A stretch of 6,414 nt of DNA from Gammaproteobacteria bacterium (lineage in GTDB: Bacteria > Pseudomonadota > Gammaproteobacteria > Pseudomonadales > Pseudohongiellaceae): NCBI GenBank assembly GCA_016762975.1, contig JAESUV010000074.1:1-6414 (forward strand), read 5' to 3'. Each line of letters begins with the position of its first letter. The stretch's first letter is position 1. The translations under genes were made by a program, and so were the position numbers. Positions 1-6,066 of this stretch are shown here, one piece after another. The notes beneath the pieces were generated by a model. It was not told the DNA's origin, ran no database searches, and saw nothing but the letters and a program-made list of their open reading frames with translations.

Positions 1-1066
1 AGCCCGTCATTCCTGACCAATCGTCTTCTGGCTGCGGATCCGAAAGTGCAACATGCCATTCGAAATTATCATTCTCGTTGGCTAGAGTATTGTAATCGTC
101 TTCATAGAACATCTCGCGAAGACTTCGAGCGCCGTACCAGAAACTTATTTTCCTATTGCTGTTTAGCCTACGAAGCTGGTCAAAGATGTGCGAGCGCATC
201 GGAGCCATGCCGGCACCACCGCCAATAAACACCATCTCCGCATCGGTGTCCTTCGCAAAAAATTCACCGTACGGCCCAAACACCTTAACCTTGTCACCTG
301 GCTTAAGGTTAAACACATAGGATGACATCTTGCCCGGTGGAAAGTTCGTTCTAGGTGGCGGAGTCGCAATTCGGATATTGAACTTAATTATACCCCTCTC
401 GTCTGGGTAATTCGCCATTGAATACGCACGTACCGTAGTATCGTTTACCTTGGACACATAATCGAACAGTCCAAAGTGGTTCCAGTCGCCACGGTACTCT
501 TCGCCGATATCGAAATCGCTGTACTTAACAACATGAGGAGGCACCTCTAACTGCACATAGCCGCCCGCCCGAAAGTCGACACTCTCACCATCTGGAATTT
601 CCAACACAAGCTCTTTGATAAAGGTCGCAACGTTATCGTTCGAACGAACCGTGCATTCCCACTGTTTTACTCCGAAAAACTCTGGAGCGACTTGAATCTT
701 CATGTCCTGTTTAACAGCTACCTGACAGGAAAGGCGCCAATTATCTTTCGCCTGACCACGTGTGAAGCGCCCAGTCTCTGTTGGCAGCATAGAGCCGCCG
801 CCATCTAATACCTGACACTTACACTGCGCACAGGTACCGCCGCCGCCGCAAGCTGACGAGAGAAAGATACCGGCATCGGCGAGTGTATTCAGTAACTTGC
901 CGCCAGCAGGAACCGTCAGCGATCTGTCAGGGTCGTTGTTAATTTCGATGCGCACATCACCGCTAGACACTAGCTTTGAGCGGGCAAACAGAATTACCAC
1001 CACAAGCAGCATCACTATCGTAGTAAATAGTGCGACACCGCCGAATATTGTTGTGACATCAATCAT
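1..1066 (-). CDS. nqrF: Na+-NQR subunit F, NADH-oxidising flavoprotein (3' end cut by window edge)
   Basis: NqrF is the electron-entry subunit: it oxidises NADH and passes electrons through FAD and a 2Fe-2S centre to the membrane subunits. The frame is open from an ATG at 1066-1064 to the window edge, giving 355 residues of an expected ~408. Residues ~7-27 form one N-terminal membrane anchor. A ferredoxin domain follows with 2Fe-2S ligands Cys73, Cys79, Cys82 and Cys114 (C-x5-C-x2-C-x31-C), offset by 3 from the V. cholerae cysteines I recall. An additional Cys84 is present (CAQCKC). The FAD-binding motif RAYSMANY is at 213-220 and the NAD-binding GGGAGMAP at 282-289, followed by WYGAR and LSDPQPED. 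The missing part should hold the C-terminal CGPP-type NADH motif. There is no frameshift. The start matches the V. cholerae N terminus, but no strong Shine-Dalgarno precedes it. The gene lies 39 nt downstream of nqrE. Confidence 0.97.
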   Translation of the reverse strand, partial: MIDVTTIFGGVALFTTIVMLLVVVILFARSKLVSSGDVRIEINNDPDRSLTVPAGGKLLNTLADAGIFLSSACGGGGTCAQCKCQVLDGGGSMLPTETGRFTRGQAKDNWRLSCQVAVKQDMKIQVAPEFFGVKQWECTVRSNDNVATFIKELVLEIPDGESVDFRAGGYVQLEVPPHVVKYSDFDIGEEYRGDWNHFGLFDYVSKVNDTTVRAYSMANYPDERGIIKFNIRIATPPPRTNFPPGKMSSYVFNLKPGDKVKVFGPYGEFFAKDTDAEMVFIGGGAGMAPMRSHIFDQLRRLNSNRKISFWYGARSLREMFYEDDYNTLANENDNFEWHVALSDPQPEDDWSGMTG

Positions 1067-1105
1067 CTTAACTACTTCTACTTCTAAATTTTTTCTTAAC
1101 TGTTT

Positions 1106-1714
1106 CTACAATGAGACGCCGCTTAATGACATAAAGCCCAACGACATCAAACCTACCGTAATAAATGTTATGCCCAGCCCACGAAGGCCTTCCGGCACAT
1201 CGCTGTACTTGAGTTTTTCGCGTATGCCAGCAAGTGCAACGATCGCAAGAGCCCAACCGAAACCCGAACCAAGTCCGAATGCGACGCTTTCCGGGAATGA
1301 ATAATCTCGCTCTACCATCAATAGCGTAGAACCAAGGATCGCGCAGTTAACAGTTATCAACGGCAGGAAAACACCCAGCGCGTTATACAGAGCTGGCACG
1401 TATTTATCGAGGAACATCTCTAAGATTTGTACGATCGCGGCGATCACGCCGATGTAGCAGAGGAAACCAAGAAACTGCAACGACATCTCCGGCATACCCA
1501 ACCAATCCAGTGCGCCTTCGCGCAAGAGATGGTTAAAGATGAGGTTATTAGCTGGCACAGTAATTACCTGCACTACCATCACTGCGATGCCCAAGCCGAT
1601 CGCCGTTTCAATTTTTTTAGAAACTGCGAGGAAGGTGCACATGCCGAGAAACATCTGCAATGCCATGTTCTCAATAAATACCGCTTTTACGAAGAGATTT
1701 AGTAACTGCTCCAT
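1106..1714 (-). CDS. nqrE: Na+-NQR membrane subunit E
   Basis: NqrE is a six-helix integral membrane subunit that pairs with NqrD as inverted-topology homologues (RnfA/RnfE family). Together they carry an intramembrane iron centre and part of the Na+ path. The protein is 202 residues, against 198 in V. cholerae. The iron-ligand cysteines are Cys26 (GMCTFLAVSKK) and Cys124 (ITVNCAILG). Glu99 in QILEM corresponds to the acidic residue (V. cholerae Glu95 by my alignment) implicated in Na+ uptake. The C-terminal KYSDVPEGLRGLGITFI is a strong family signature. The ATG shares one base with the nqrD stop (TGATG at 1716-1712), so translation is probably coupled. A purine-rich Shine-Dalgarno (AGAGGAAGG, 1732-1724) sits 9 nt upstream, inside the last codons of nqrD. 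Rnf membership is unlikely because nqrA and nqrF are in the same operon. Confidence 0.98.
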   Translation of the reverse strand: MEQLLNLFVKAVFIENMALQMFLGMCTFLAVSKKIETAIGLGIAVMVVQVITVPANNLIFNHLLREGALDWLGMPEMSLQFLGFLCYIGVIAAIVQILEMFLDKYVPALYNALGVFLPLITVNCAILGSTLLMVERDYSFPESVAFGLGSGFGWALAIVALAGIREKLKYSDVPEGLRGLGITFITVGLMSLGFMSLSGVSL

Positions 1715-2376
1715 CAGAACGCGCCTTCCTCTGCACTATGAGGTGCCATACGGAATTCACGAGTCTCTATTTGATCTTTCTTCACGCTGCGCAGCGCCCA
1801 GATAAGGAAACCGATAATAAAGAAGGCGCTGGGCGACAACAGCATAAGACCGTTAGCCTGATACCAACCACCGTTCTCAATGAGGGGAAGAATCTGAAAG
1901 CCCAGCAGGCTACCCGACCCGAAAAGCTCACGAATCGAGGCGACGACTATTAGCACGAGGGAATAGCCCATTCCATTACCAATGCCATCAAGAAAGCTTA
2001 AGGCAGGCGGGTTCTTCATTGCAAAGGCTTCAGCACGACCCATGACGATGCAATTTGTGATGATCAAGCCTACAAACACGCTTAGGTTCTTGCTGATATC
2101 ATAGGCGAACGCCTGCAGAAACTGGTCGACGGCGATAACCAAGGACGCAATGATCGTCATCTGCACGATAATACGAATACTGGAAGGCATGTGATTGCGG
2201 ATCATCGAGATGAACAGGTTAGAGAATGCGGTCACTGTAGTTAATGCCAAGCACATTACCAGCGTAACGCTCAGCTGCGTCGTCACCGCCAACGCCGAAC
2301 ATACGCCGAGAATTTGCAGGGCTATCGGATTGTTCTCGAATAGCGGCGTCAATAATATCTGCTTAACTTGGCTCAT
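1714..2376 (-). CDS. nqrD: Na+-NQR membrane subunit D
   Basis: NqrD is the membrane partner of NqrE. The protein is 220 residues, against about 210 in V. cholerae; the extra length is a hydrophilic C-terminal tail (about 198-220). Cys26 (GVCSALAV) and Cys109 (TNCIVMGRAEAFA) are the intramembrane iron ligands, offset by 3 from V. cholerae Cys29 and Cys112. Acidic membrane residues Asp84 (VDQFL) and Asp130 (SFLDGIGNG) match positions implicated in Na+ transport. Other signatures are RNHMPSSIRIIVQM, RELFGSGSLLG and NGGWYQANGLMLL. The ATG at 2376-2374 is preceded by AGGA (2388-2385) with an 8-nt spacer. It also overlaps, as ATGA, the stop of an upstream mini-ORF that ends the nqrC-nqrD repeat tract. 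The stop shares one base with nqrE. Confidence 0.98.
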   Translation of the reverse strand: MSQVKQILLTPLFENNPIALQILGVCSALAVTTQLSVTLVMCLALTTVTAFSNLFISMIRNHMPSSIRIIVQMTIIASLVIAVDQFLQAFAYDISKNLSVFVGLIITNCIVMGRAEAFAMKNPPALSFLDGIGNGMGYSLVLIVVASIRELFGSGSLLGFQILPLIENGGWYQANGLMLLSPSAFFIIGFLIWALRSVKKDQIETREFRMAPHSAEEGAF

Positions 2377-2493
2377 GCTTTCGTTCCTATTCTTACGCCA
2401 AATTGAATAGATTTACCCATCATGTTTTCTCACCAAATTGAATAGGTTCATCGATCATGTTTTCTCACCAATTTGAATGAATTCATCTATCAC
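2373..2493 (-). other. Chain of three overlapping mini-ORFs linking nqrC to nqrD
   Basis: Within the repeats, mini-ORF 1 starts with GTG at 2493 and stops at 2455 (12 residues, VIDEFIQIGEKT). Mini-ORF 2 starts with ATG at 2458 and stops at 2420 (12 residues, MIDEPIQFGEKT). Mini-ORF 3 starts with ATG at 2423 and stops at 2373 (16 residues, MMGKSIQFGVRIGTKA). Each start overlaps the previous stop as ATGA, and mini-ORF 3 overlaps the nqrD ATG in the same way. GGTGA, complementary to the 16S anti-Shine-Dalgarno, lies 6 nt before the starts of mini-ORFs 2 and 3, inside the end of the preceding mini-ORF. The start-stop geometry is seen directly. Translation of these peptides is inference, and the likeliest role, if any, is termination-reinitiation coupling rather than functional peptides. 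Confidence 0.4.
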
Positions 2494-2502
2494 TTTCTCT
2501 AC
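2398..2502 (-). repeat. Three tandem 35-bp direct repeats in the nqrC-nqrD gap
   Basis: Three head-to-tail 35-bp units occupy 2398-2432, 2433-2467 and 2468-2502, with no spacer between them. By eye, the first two match at 31 of 35 positions and the second and third at about 25 of 35. The unit nearest nqrC (2468-2502) is the most diverged, and its edge includes the nqrC stop codon (2501-2499). The tract fills most of the 122-nt gap and leaves only ~21 nt, with the nqrD Shine-Dalgarno, before nqrD. Shared core elements on the minus strand are GGTGAGAAAAC followed by ATGAT at the junctions, and ATTCAATTTGG. The period is not a multiple of three. Confidence 0.9.
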
Positions 2503-3290
2503 AAACCTGTCTCACGTAGCTGCGCCAAAATAGGCCCATAAGCGTCATCGCCTAGCCAGTATTGAATCAGGTTATCGACACCACGAGTGGTAAGTGTTGC
2601 GCCGGACAGCCCATCGACCTGATAGTCACCACTGCCCTTCCCCTTTATAACTCTGAGGCCAACAGCACCTGTTTCATCGTATATTTTCTTTCCAGGCCAG
2701 AGCGCTGTCCATCTTGGATTCCTAACTTCCCCACCCAAGCCTGGCGTCTCTTTTAACTCGTAAAAGGCCAAACCCTTAACTGTATTCGCGTCGCCCTCAA
2801 GGGCGAGAAATCCGTACAGGATTCCCCAGAGACCGTAACCGCTTACTGGCACCACGATCGTTTCTATCTCTTCATCTTGCGCAACCACATAAATCATAGG
2901 ATAGATAGCGCGGCGCTTTATGTTCGCGACATCTTCCTGGCGCTCAAGCGCCTCGGAATATTTTGGATCGTTGATGACAAGCCGTTGATCATAGCTTTCT
3001 ATGTCGATCTGCAATTCTTCGAGCTGCTCGTCGTTAAGCACACGCTGCTCATTTAGGTCGAGAACATAGGTAGAGAACTGACTGAAGCGCTCAGCCACCA
3101 ACTCATTGCCGTCGCTCTGCGGATCAAACAAACCAGCAGCGCTTAAAATGTTTTTATTCCTATCAAGGATTCGATTTGCATCCTGCAATGGCTTCAACAC
3201 TACTGCCGTTCCCGATACGATTATCGAGCAGACCACGCACAGGCTAAACGCAACAATCAATGTACGTTTTGTAGAATCTTTAGAGGACAC
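2499..3290 (-). CDS. nqrC: Na+-NQR subunit C, covalent FMN carrier
   Basis: NqrC is a single-span membrane protein with an exported FMN-binding domain that relays electrons between the NqrD/NqrE iron centre and NqrB. The protein is 263 residues, against ~257 in V. cholerae. Residues ~11-33 form the membrane helix. Family motifs are ELKETPGLGGEV (179-189) and DGLSGATLT (226-234). Thr232 in SGATLT is the expected ApbE flavinylation site, corresponding to V. cholerae Thr225. The charged stretch at about 85-125 looks helical. The start is GTG at 3290-3288. It is supported by AGAAGGAG (3306-3299) 8 nt upstream and by an N terminus matching known NqrC. The gene overlaps nqrB by 11 nt in another frame, implying coupling. 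The stop lies inside the edge of the 35-bp repeat tract. Confidence 0.97.
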   Translation of the reverse strand: MSSKDSTKRTLIVAFSLCVVCSIIVSGTAVVLKPLQDANRILDRNKNILSAAGLFDPQSDGNELVAERFSQFSTYVLDLNEQRVLNDEQLEELQIDIESYDQRLVINDPKYSEALERQEDVANIKRRAIYPMIYVVAQDEEIETIVVPVSGYGLWGILYGFLALEGDANTVKGLAFYELKETPGLGGEVRNPRWTALWPGKKIYDETGAVGLRVIKGKGSGDYQVDGLSGATLTTRGVDNLIQYWLGDDAYGPILAQLRETGL

Positions 3291-4497
3291 CGCGTGCTCT
3301 CCTTCTGCCTATATTTGCCTTCACCACGAAGTAGTCAATAAGTGGGGCAAACAGATTCGCAAACAATATCGCCAACATCGTGCCCTCGGGGTAGGCTGGA
3401 TTCACCACCCGAATAAGTACGATCATAAAACCAATCAAGGCACCGAAGACCCATTTTCCCGTGTTAGTCATAGACGCAGAAACCGGATCAGTTGCCATAA
3501 ACACCATACCGAAGGCAAAACCACCAAGAACAAAATGCCAGTACCAAGGTGTAGCAAAAGCGGGATTCGATTCTGAACCGATGAAATTAAACAGTGTTGC
3601 TGTCGCACACATGCCGAGAAAGACACCTAGCATGATGCGCCATGATGCGATCCGAGTAACTAACAATACGCAAGCGCCTAGCAAGATGGCGAGTGTCGAG
3701 GTCTCACCTATAGAGCCTTGCATCTGACCGAAGAAGGCGTCCAGCCAAGTCAGCCCGCGTCCAGTCGCCACGGCTATTGCAGGCAAGCCTTCAGCCGCTA
3801 TCTGACTAAGTGGCGTAGCTCCGCTAAATCCGTCTATGGCTGTCCAGACTGAATCGCCGGACATCTGTGGCGCATAGGCAAAGAACAAAAAAGCACGGCC
3901 TGTCAGCGCGGGATTTAGAAAATTCTTGCCGGTGCCACCGAATACTTCCTTACCCACCACGATGCCAAAGCTAATTCCCAACGCGGCCTGCCAAAGCGGG
4001 ATATCCGGCGGCACTATCAAGGTGAACAAAATAGAAGTAACGAAGAAGCCTTCGTTGATCTCATGGCCTCGTTTCATAGCGAATAATACTTCCCAAAAAG
4101 CACCGACCAGGAACACGACGAGATAAATAGGGATGTAGTGTGCGGCACCGTAGACGAAATTATCCCAGATGCTACTTGGATCGTGGCCGGCTAATGCTCC
4201 GATGATTATTTCGTGCCAGTCGCCACTGCCCTCCAGACCCAGGGCGAGAATCGCGCTATTTGCCTGAAAGCCGATATTGAACATGCCGTAGAACATCGGA
4301 AAGAATGCGGCAACCCACACCGTAATCATCACCCTCTTTAAGTCTATGCCATCACGCACATGAGGTTCGGCAACGGTAACCTTACTTGGCGTATAGAAAA
4401 TGGTATCCACAGCCTCGAACACGGCATACCAAGACTCGAACCGACCACCTTTCTTAAAGTGCGGCTCCATGTCATCTAATATACGACGAAGTCCCAT
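3280..4497 (-). CDS. nqrB: Na+-NQR membrane subunit B (FMN, riboflavin and quinone site)
   Basis: NqrB is the largest membrane subunit (about 10 helices in the family). It holds covalent FMN and riboflavin, forms much of the Na+ path and contributes to the ubiquinone/inhibitor site. The protein is 405 residues, against 415 in V. cholerae; most of the shortfall is in the loop at ~86-115. The flavinylation motif SGAT is at 225-228, with Thr228 matching V. cholerae Thr236. Other signatures are HEINEGFFVTSILFTLIVPP (145-164), FGGTGKNFLNPALTGRAFLF (186-205), MATDPVSASMTN (334-345) and RVVNPAYPEGTMLAILFANL (363-382). Acidic residues linked to Na+ transport are present: Glu136, Asp337 and Asp388. 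Ala133 sits where V. cholerae has Gly141 (see findings). The ATG is 6 nt after the nqrA stop, with AGAGG 11 nt upstream. Confidence 0.98.
   Translation of the reverse strand: MGLRRILDDMEPHFKKGGRFESWYAVFEAVDTIFYTPSKVTVAEPHVRDGIDLKRVMITVWVAAFFPMFYGMFNIGFQANSAILALGLEGSGDWHEIIIGALAGHDPSSIWDNFVYGAAHYIPIYLVVFLVGAFWEVLFAMKRGHEINEGFFVTSILFTLIVPPDIPLWQAALGISFGIVVGKEVFGGTGKNFLNPALTGRAFLFFAYAPQMSGDSVWTAIDGFSGATPLSQIAAEGLPAIAVATGRGLTWLDAFFGQMQGSIGETSTLAILLGACVLLVTRIASWRIMLGVFLGMCATATLFNFIGSESNPAFATPWYWHFVLGGFAFGMVFMATDPVSASMTNTGKWVFGALIGFMIVLIRVVNPAYPEGTMLAILFANLFAPLIDYFVVKANIGRRRARGVL
3299..3306 (-). promoter_or_regulatory. Shine-Dalgarno that fixes the GTG start of nqrC
   Basis: AGAAGGAG lies inside the last codons of nqrB, 8 nt before the GTG start of nqrC. 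It is the strongest ribosome-binding site in the operon and supports GTG as initiator despite the 11-nt overlap with nqrB. Confidence 0.8.
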
Positions 4498-4503
4498 TAC
4501 CCG

Positions 4504-5868
4504 TTATGCCTCTTTCTCAATACGTGCAAGATTGTCACGCAGTATAGGTCCGTACTCATACTTTCCCGGGCAGACATAACTACAAAGCGCCAAGTCTTCC
4601 TCATCCAGTTCCAGCGCACCAAGGTTCTGCGCCGTCTCTATGTCACCAACTATCAATGCACGCAGCAATTGGGTTGGAAGAATATCCAATGGCATGATCT
4701 TTTCATACGCTCCGATAGGCACCATCGCTCTATCACTGCCTTGTGTGCTGGTGGACATTGCGTGGCGCTTGCTCTTATCGATACCGGAAATATAAATACC
4801 CATAACCGAATGGCGATTCGCTCCTGGCGACAGATAGCCCAAGAACGGACGCTCTCTACCCTCTCGCAGCACTGAAACCTGCAGGTGATAGCGACCGAGA
4901 TAGCTTTCGGCACTCGCTGCTGTTCGGCCACCTAGCACAGACCCTGAAATAACACGGCTCTCGTGCGGCTCCAACTCCCCTGCACACAACTCTTGAAGAT
5001 CTGCACCAAGTCGACTCACTAGCAGCCGTGGCTCGCTCACCTGCGGCCCCGCCAAGGAAATGATGCGTTCAACACTAAGCTTGCCCGTGCTGAATAGCTT
5101 GCCGATGGCGATTACGTCCTGGTAGTTCAGCGACCAAATATGTTTGCCCATGCCCGCAGGCTCTAGGTAGTGGATATGTGTTCCTGTCAAACCGGAGGGG
5201 TGAGGCCCTCTGAATTCCTGAATCTTAACGCTGTCCGCGAACTCTTGCCCCTGTAACAGGCTATCAACCTTGCGATCCACACAGACATAAGTGTGCTGCT
5301 CAGGTAATTTCGATAATAAATTTACGCCGAGAACGAAATTGCTCACCTCGTCCTTCATCACGATGCTCGGCTGTGCTGCGAGTGGATTGGTGTCCATCGC
5401 ATTAATAAACAGCGAATGTGCCTGCCTGGATGGATCGGACACCTTACTGAACGGGCGCGTTCGCAGACTAGTCCATAGACCAGAAGCCAGAAGGTCTTCG
5501 ACAAGGGTCTCGCGCGATAAGGTTTTGAGCTGCTCATTCGAATAACTGTTCAGCTCGACCTGTTCGCCGTCTTTGCCGTTTTCATCCAACTCCACCACCA
5601 CCGAGAGAAGTTTCCTCTGCTGGCCACGATTAATAGCGCTGACTCGACCGCAGCCGGGGGAAGTAAATGTTACCAAGGGGTTTTTCTTGTCGCGAAACAG
5701 CGCTTGGCCAAGCAACACCTTGTCGCCCTCGGCGACAAGCATGGTCGGCTTCAAGCCCACGTAGTCACGGCCAAGTAGCGCAACAGACCGCGTCGACCGC
5801 GCCTTTCCTAGCGCCTGTTCAGGTGCTCCGGAAATCGGTAGATTCAGTCCGCGTTTTGTTCTGATCAT
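4504..5868 (-). CDS. nqrA: Na+-NQR subunit A, quinone-associated peripheral subunit
   Basis: NqrA is the large peripheral cytoplasmic subunit, which is flavin-free in mature enzyme structures and packs on NqrB at the quinone-reducing side. The protein is 454 residues, against 446 in V. cholerae. It begins MIRTKRGLNLPISGAPEQAL, equivalent to the known N terminus, which supports the ATG at 5868-5866. A lipoyl/biotinyl-like barrel is expected around residues 35-95, with KKNPLVTFTSPGCGRVSAIN. Other signatures are GLWTSLRTRPFSK (130-142), AMDTNPLAA (157-165), GPHPSGLTGTHIHYL (221-235), LGRYHLQVSVLREGRER (324-340), MVPIGAYEKIMPLDILPT (382-399) and LDEEDLALCSYVCPGKYEYG (421-440). It is the first nqr gene. 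No convincing Shine-Dalgarno precedes the start, so initiation may depend on the leader structure or be weak. Confidence 0.98.
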   Translation of the reverse strand: MIRTKRGLNLPISGAPEQALGKARSTRSVALLGRDYVGLKPTMLVAEGDKVLLGQALFRDKKNPLVTFTSPGCGRVSAINRGQQRKLLSVVVELDENGKDGEQVELNSYSNEQLKTLSRETLVEDLLASGLWTSLRTRPFSKVSDPSRQAHSLFINAMDTNPLAAQPSIVMKDEVSNFVLGVNLLSKLPEQHTYVCVDRKVDSLLQGQEFADSVKIQEFRGPHPSGLTGTHIHYLEPAGMGKHIWSLNYQDVIAIGKLFSTGKLSVERIISLAGPQVSEPRLLVSRLGADLQELCAGELEPHESRVISGSVLGGRTAASAESYLGRYHLQVSVLREGRERPFLGYLSPGANRHSVMGIYISGIDKSKRHAMSTSTQGSDRAMVPIGAYEKIMPLDILPTQLLRALIVGDIETAQNLGALELDEEDLALCSYVCPGKYEYGPILRDNLARIEKEA

Positions 5869-5902
5869 TGAGTCAATCTAGGCGCTGTTAGGCGTATTAG
5901 CA

Positions 5903-5919
5903 GTAATTAAATGAATTAC
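5903..5919. repeat. AT-rich 17-bp palindrome upstream of nqrA
   Basis: GTAATT-cattt-AATTAC on the minus strand is a perfect 6-bp inverted repeat around 5 bases, lying 34-50 nt upstream of the nqrA start. It could be a protein-binding site or chance in AT-rich DNA. I do not recognise it as a named regulator box. Confidence 0.35.
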
Positions 5920-5921
5920 AA

Positions 5922-5950
5922 CCGCTGTCATGACTGCAACATGACAACGG
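5922..5950 (-). promoter_or_regulatory. 29-nt hairpin in the nqrA leader
   Basis: Two 11-nt arms flank a 7-nt loop: CCGTTGTCATG, then TTGCAGT, then CATGACAGCGG. All pairs are Watson-Crick except one, which is U-G in the nqr-sense RNA and C-A in the opposite strand's RNA. It ends 53 nt before the nqrA start codon. What follows (TTGTAATTCATTTAATT) is AU-rich but lacks a clean U run, so this is not a typical intrinsic terminator. Alternatives are a leader regulatory stem, a degenerate terminator for gap, or a dimeric operator containing TGTCATG/CATGACA. Confidence 0.5.
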
Positions 5951-6001
5951 CAAAAACAATGCGCGCGCTGGAATCGGGCGACCACGTTTCAAGCGGGGCG
6001 A

Positions 6002-6030
6002 ATTATAGGTCTAAGCCCCTGAAATAGCGA
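6002..6030 (-). promoter_or_regulatory. Candidate sigma-70-type promoter for the nqr operon
   Basis: A perfect TATAAT -10 hexamer lies at 6007-6002. With a 17-nt spacer the -35 would be TCGCTA (6030-6025), a poor match to TTGACA, so an activator may be needed if this is real. A start ~7 nt downstream would give a leader of ~125 nt containing the 29-nt hairpin. A weaker alternative (TTGTAA and TAATAC, with an extended TGC) lies closer to nqrA at about 5920-5893. Confidence 0.35.
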
Positions 6031-6066
6031 GCATCACCAGTTACTGCGGCAAATTAATTGCTACAG

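Noticed and set aside
1..1066. Possible frameshift or decay of nqrF, because no closed ORF covers the left end
   Set aside because: The minus-strand frame from 1066 is uninterrupted to base 1 and keeps all cofactor motifs; the gene is merely cut by the window edge.
897..1304. Plus-strand ORF of 135 codons
   Set aside because: It is antisense to nqrF and nqrE; its low-complexity Thr/Ser/Pro-rich product is typical of a shadow frame.
2398..2502. CRISPR array
   Set aside because: The repeats are directly adjacent with no spacers, are imperfect, number only three and sit inside an operon with no cas genes.
3106..3576. Plus-strand ORF of 156 codons
   Set aside because: It lies antisense to nqrB and nqrC, spans their junction, has no recognisable motif, and both opposite genes are certain.
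1106..4497. An Rnf complex rather than Na+-NQR
   Set aside because: NqrB-E are related to RnfD, RnfG, RnfE and RnfA, but NqrA and an NqrF-type ferredoxin-flavin reductase are present and no RnfB or RnfC is seen; gene order is nqrABCDEF.
5922..5950. Strong intrinsic terminator for gap
   Set aside because: The stem is only moderately GC-rich and is followed by TTGTAATTC rather than a run of T; kept only as a low-probability alternative.
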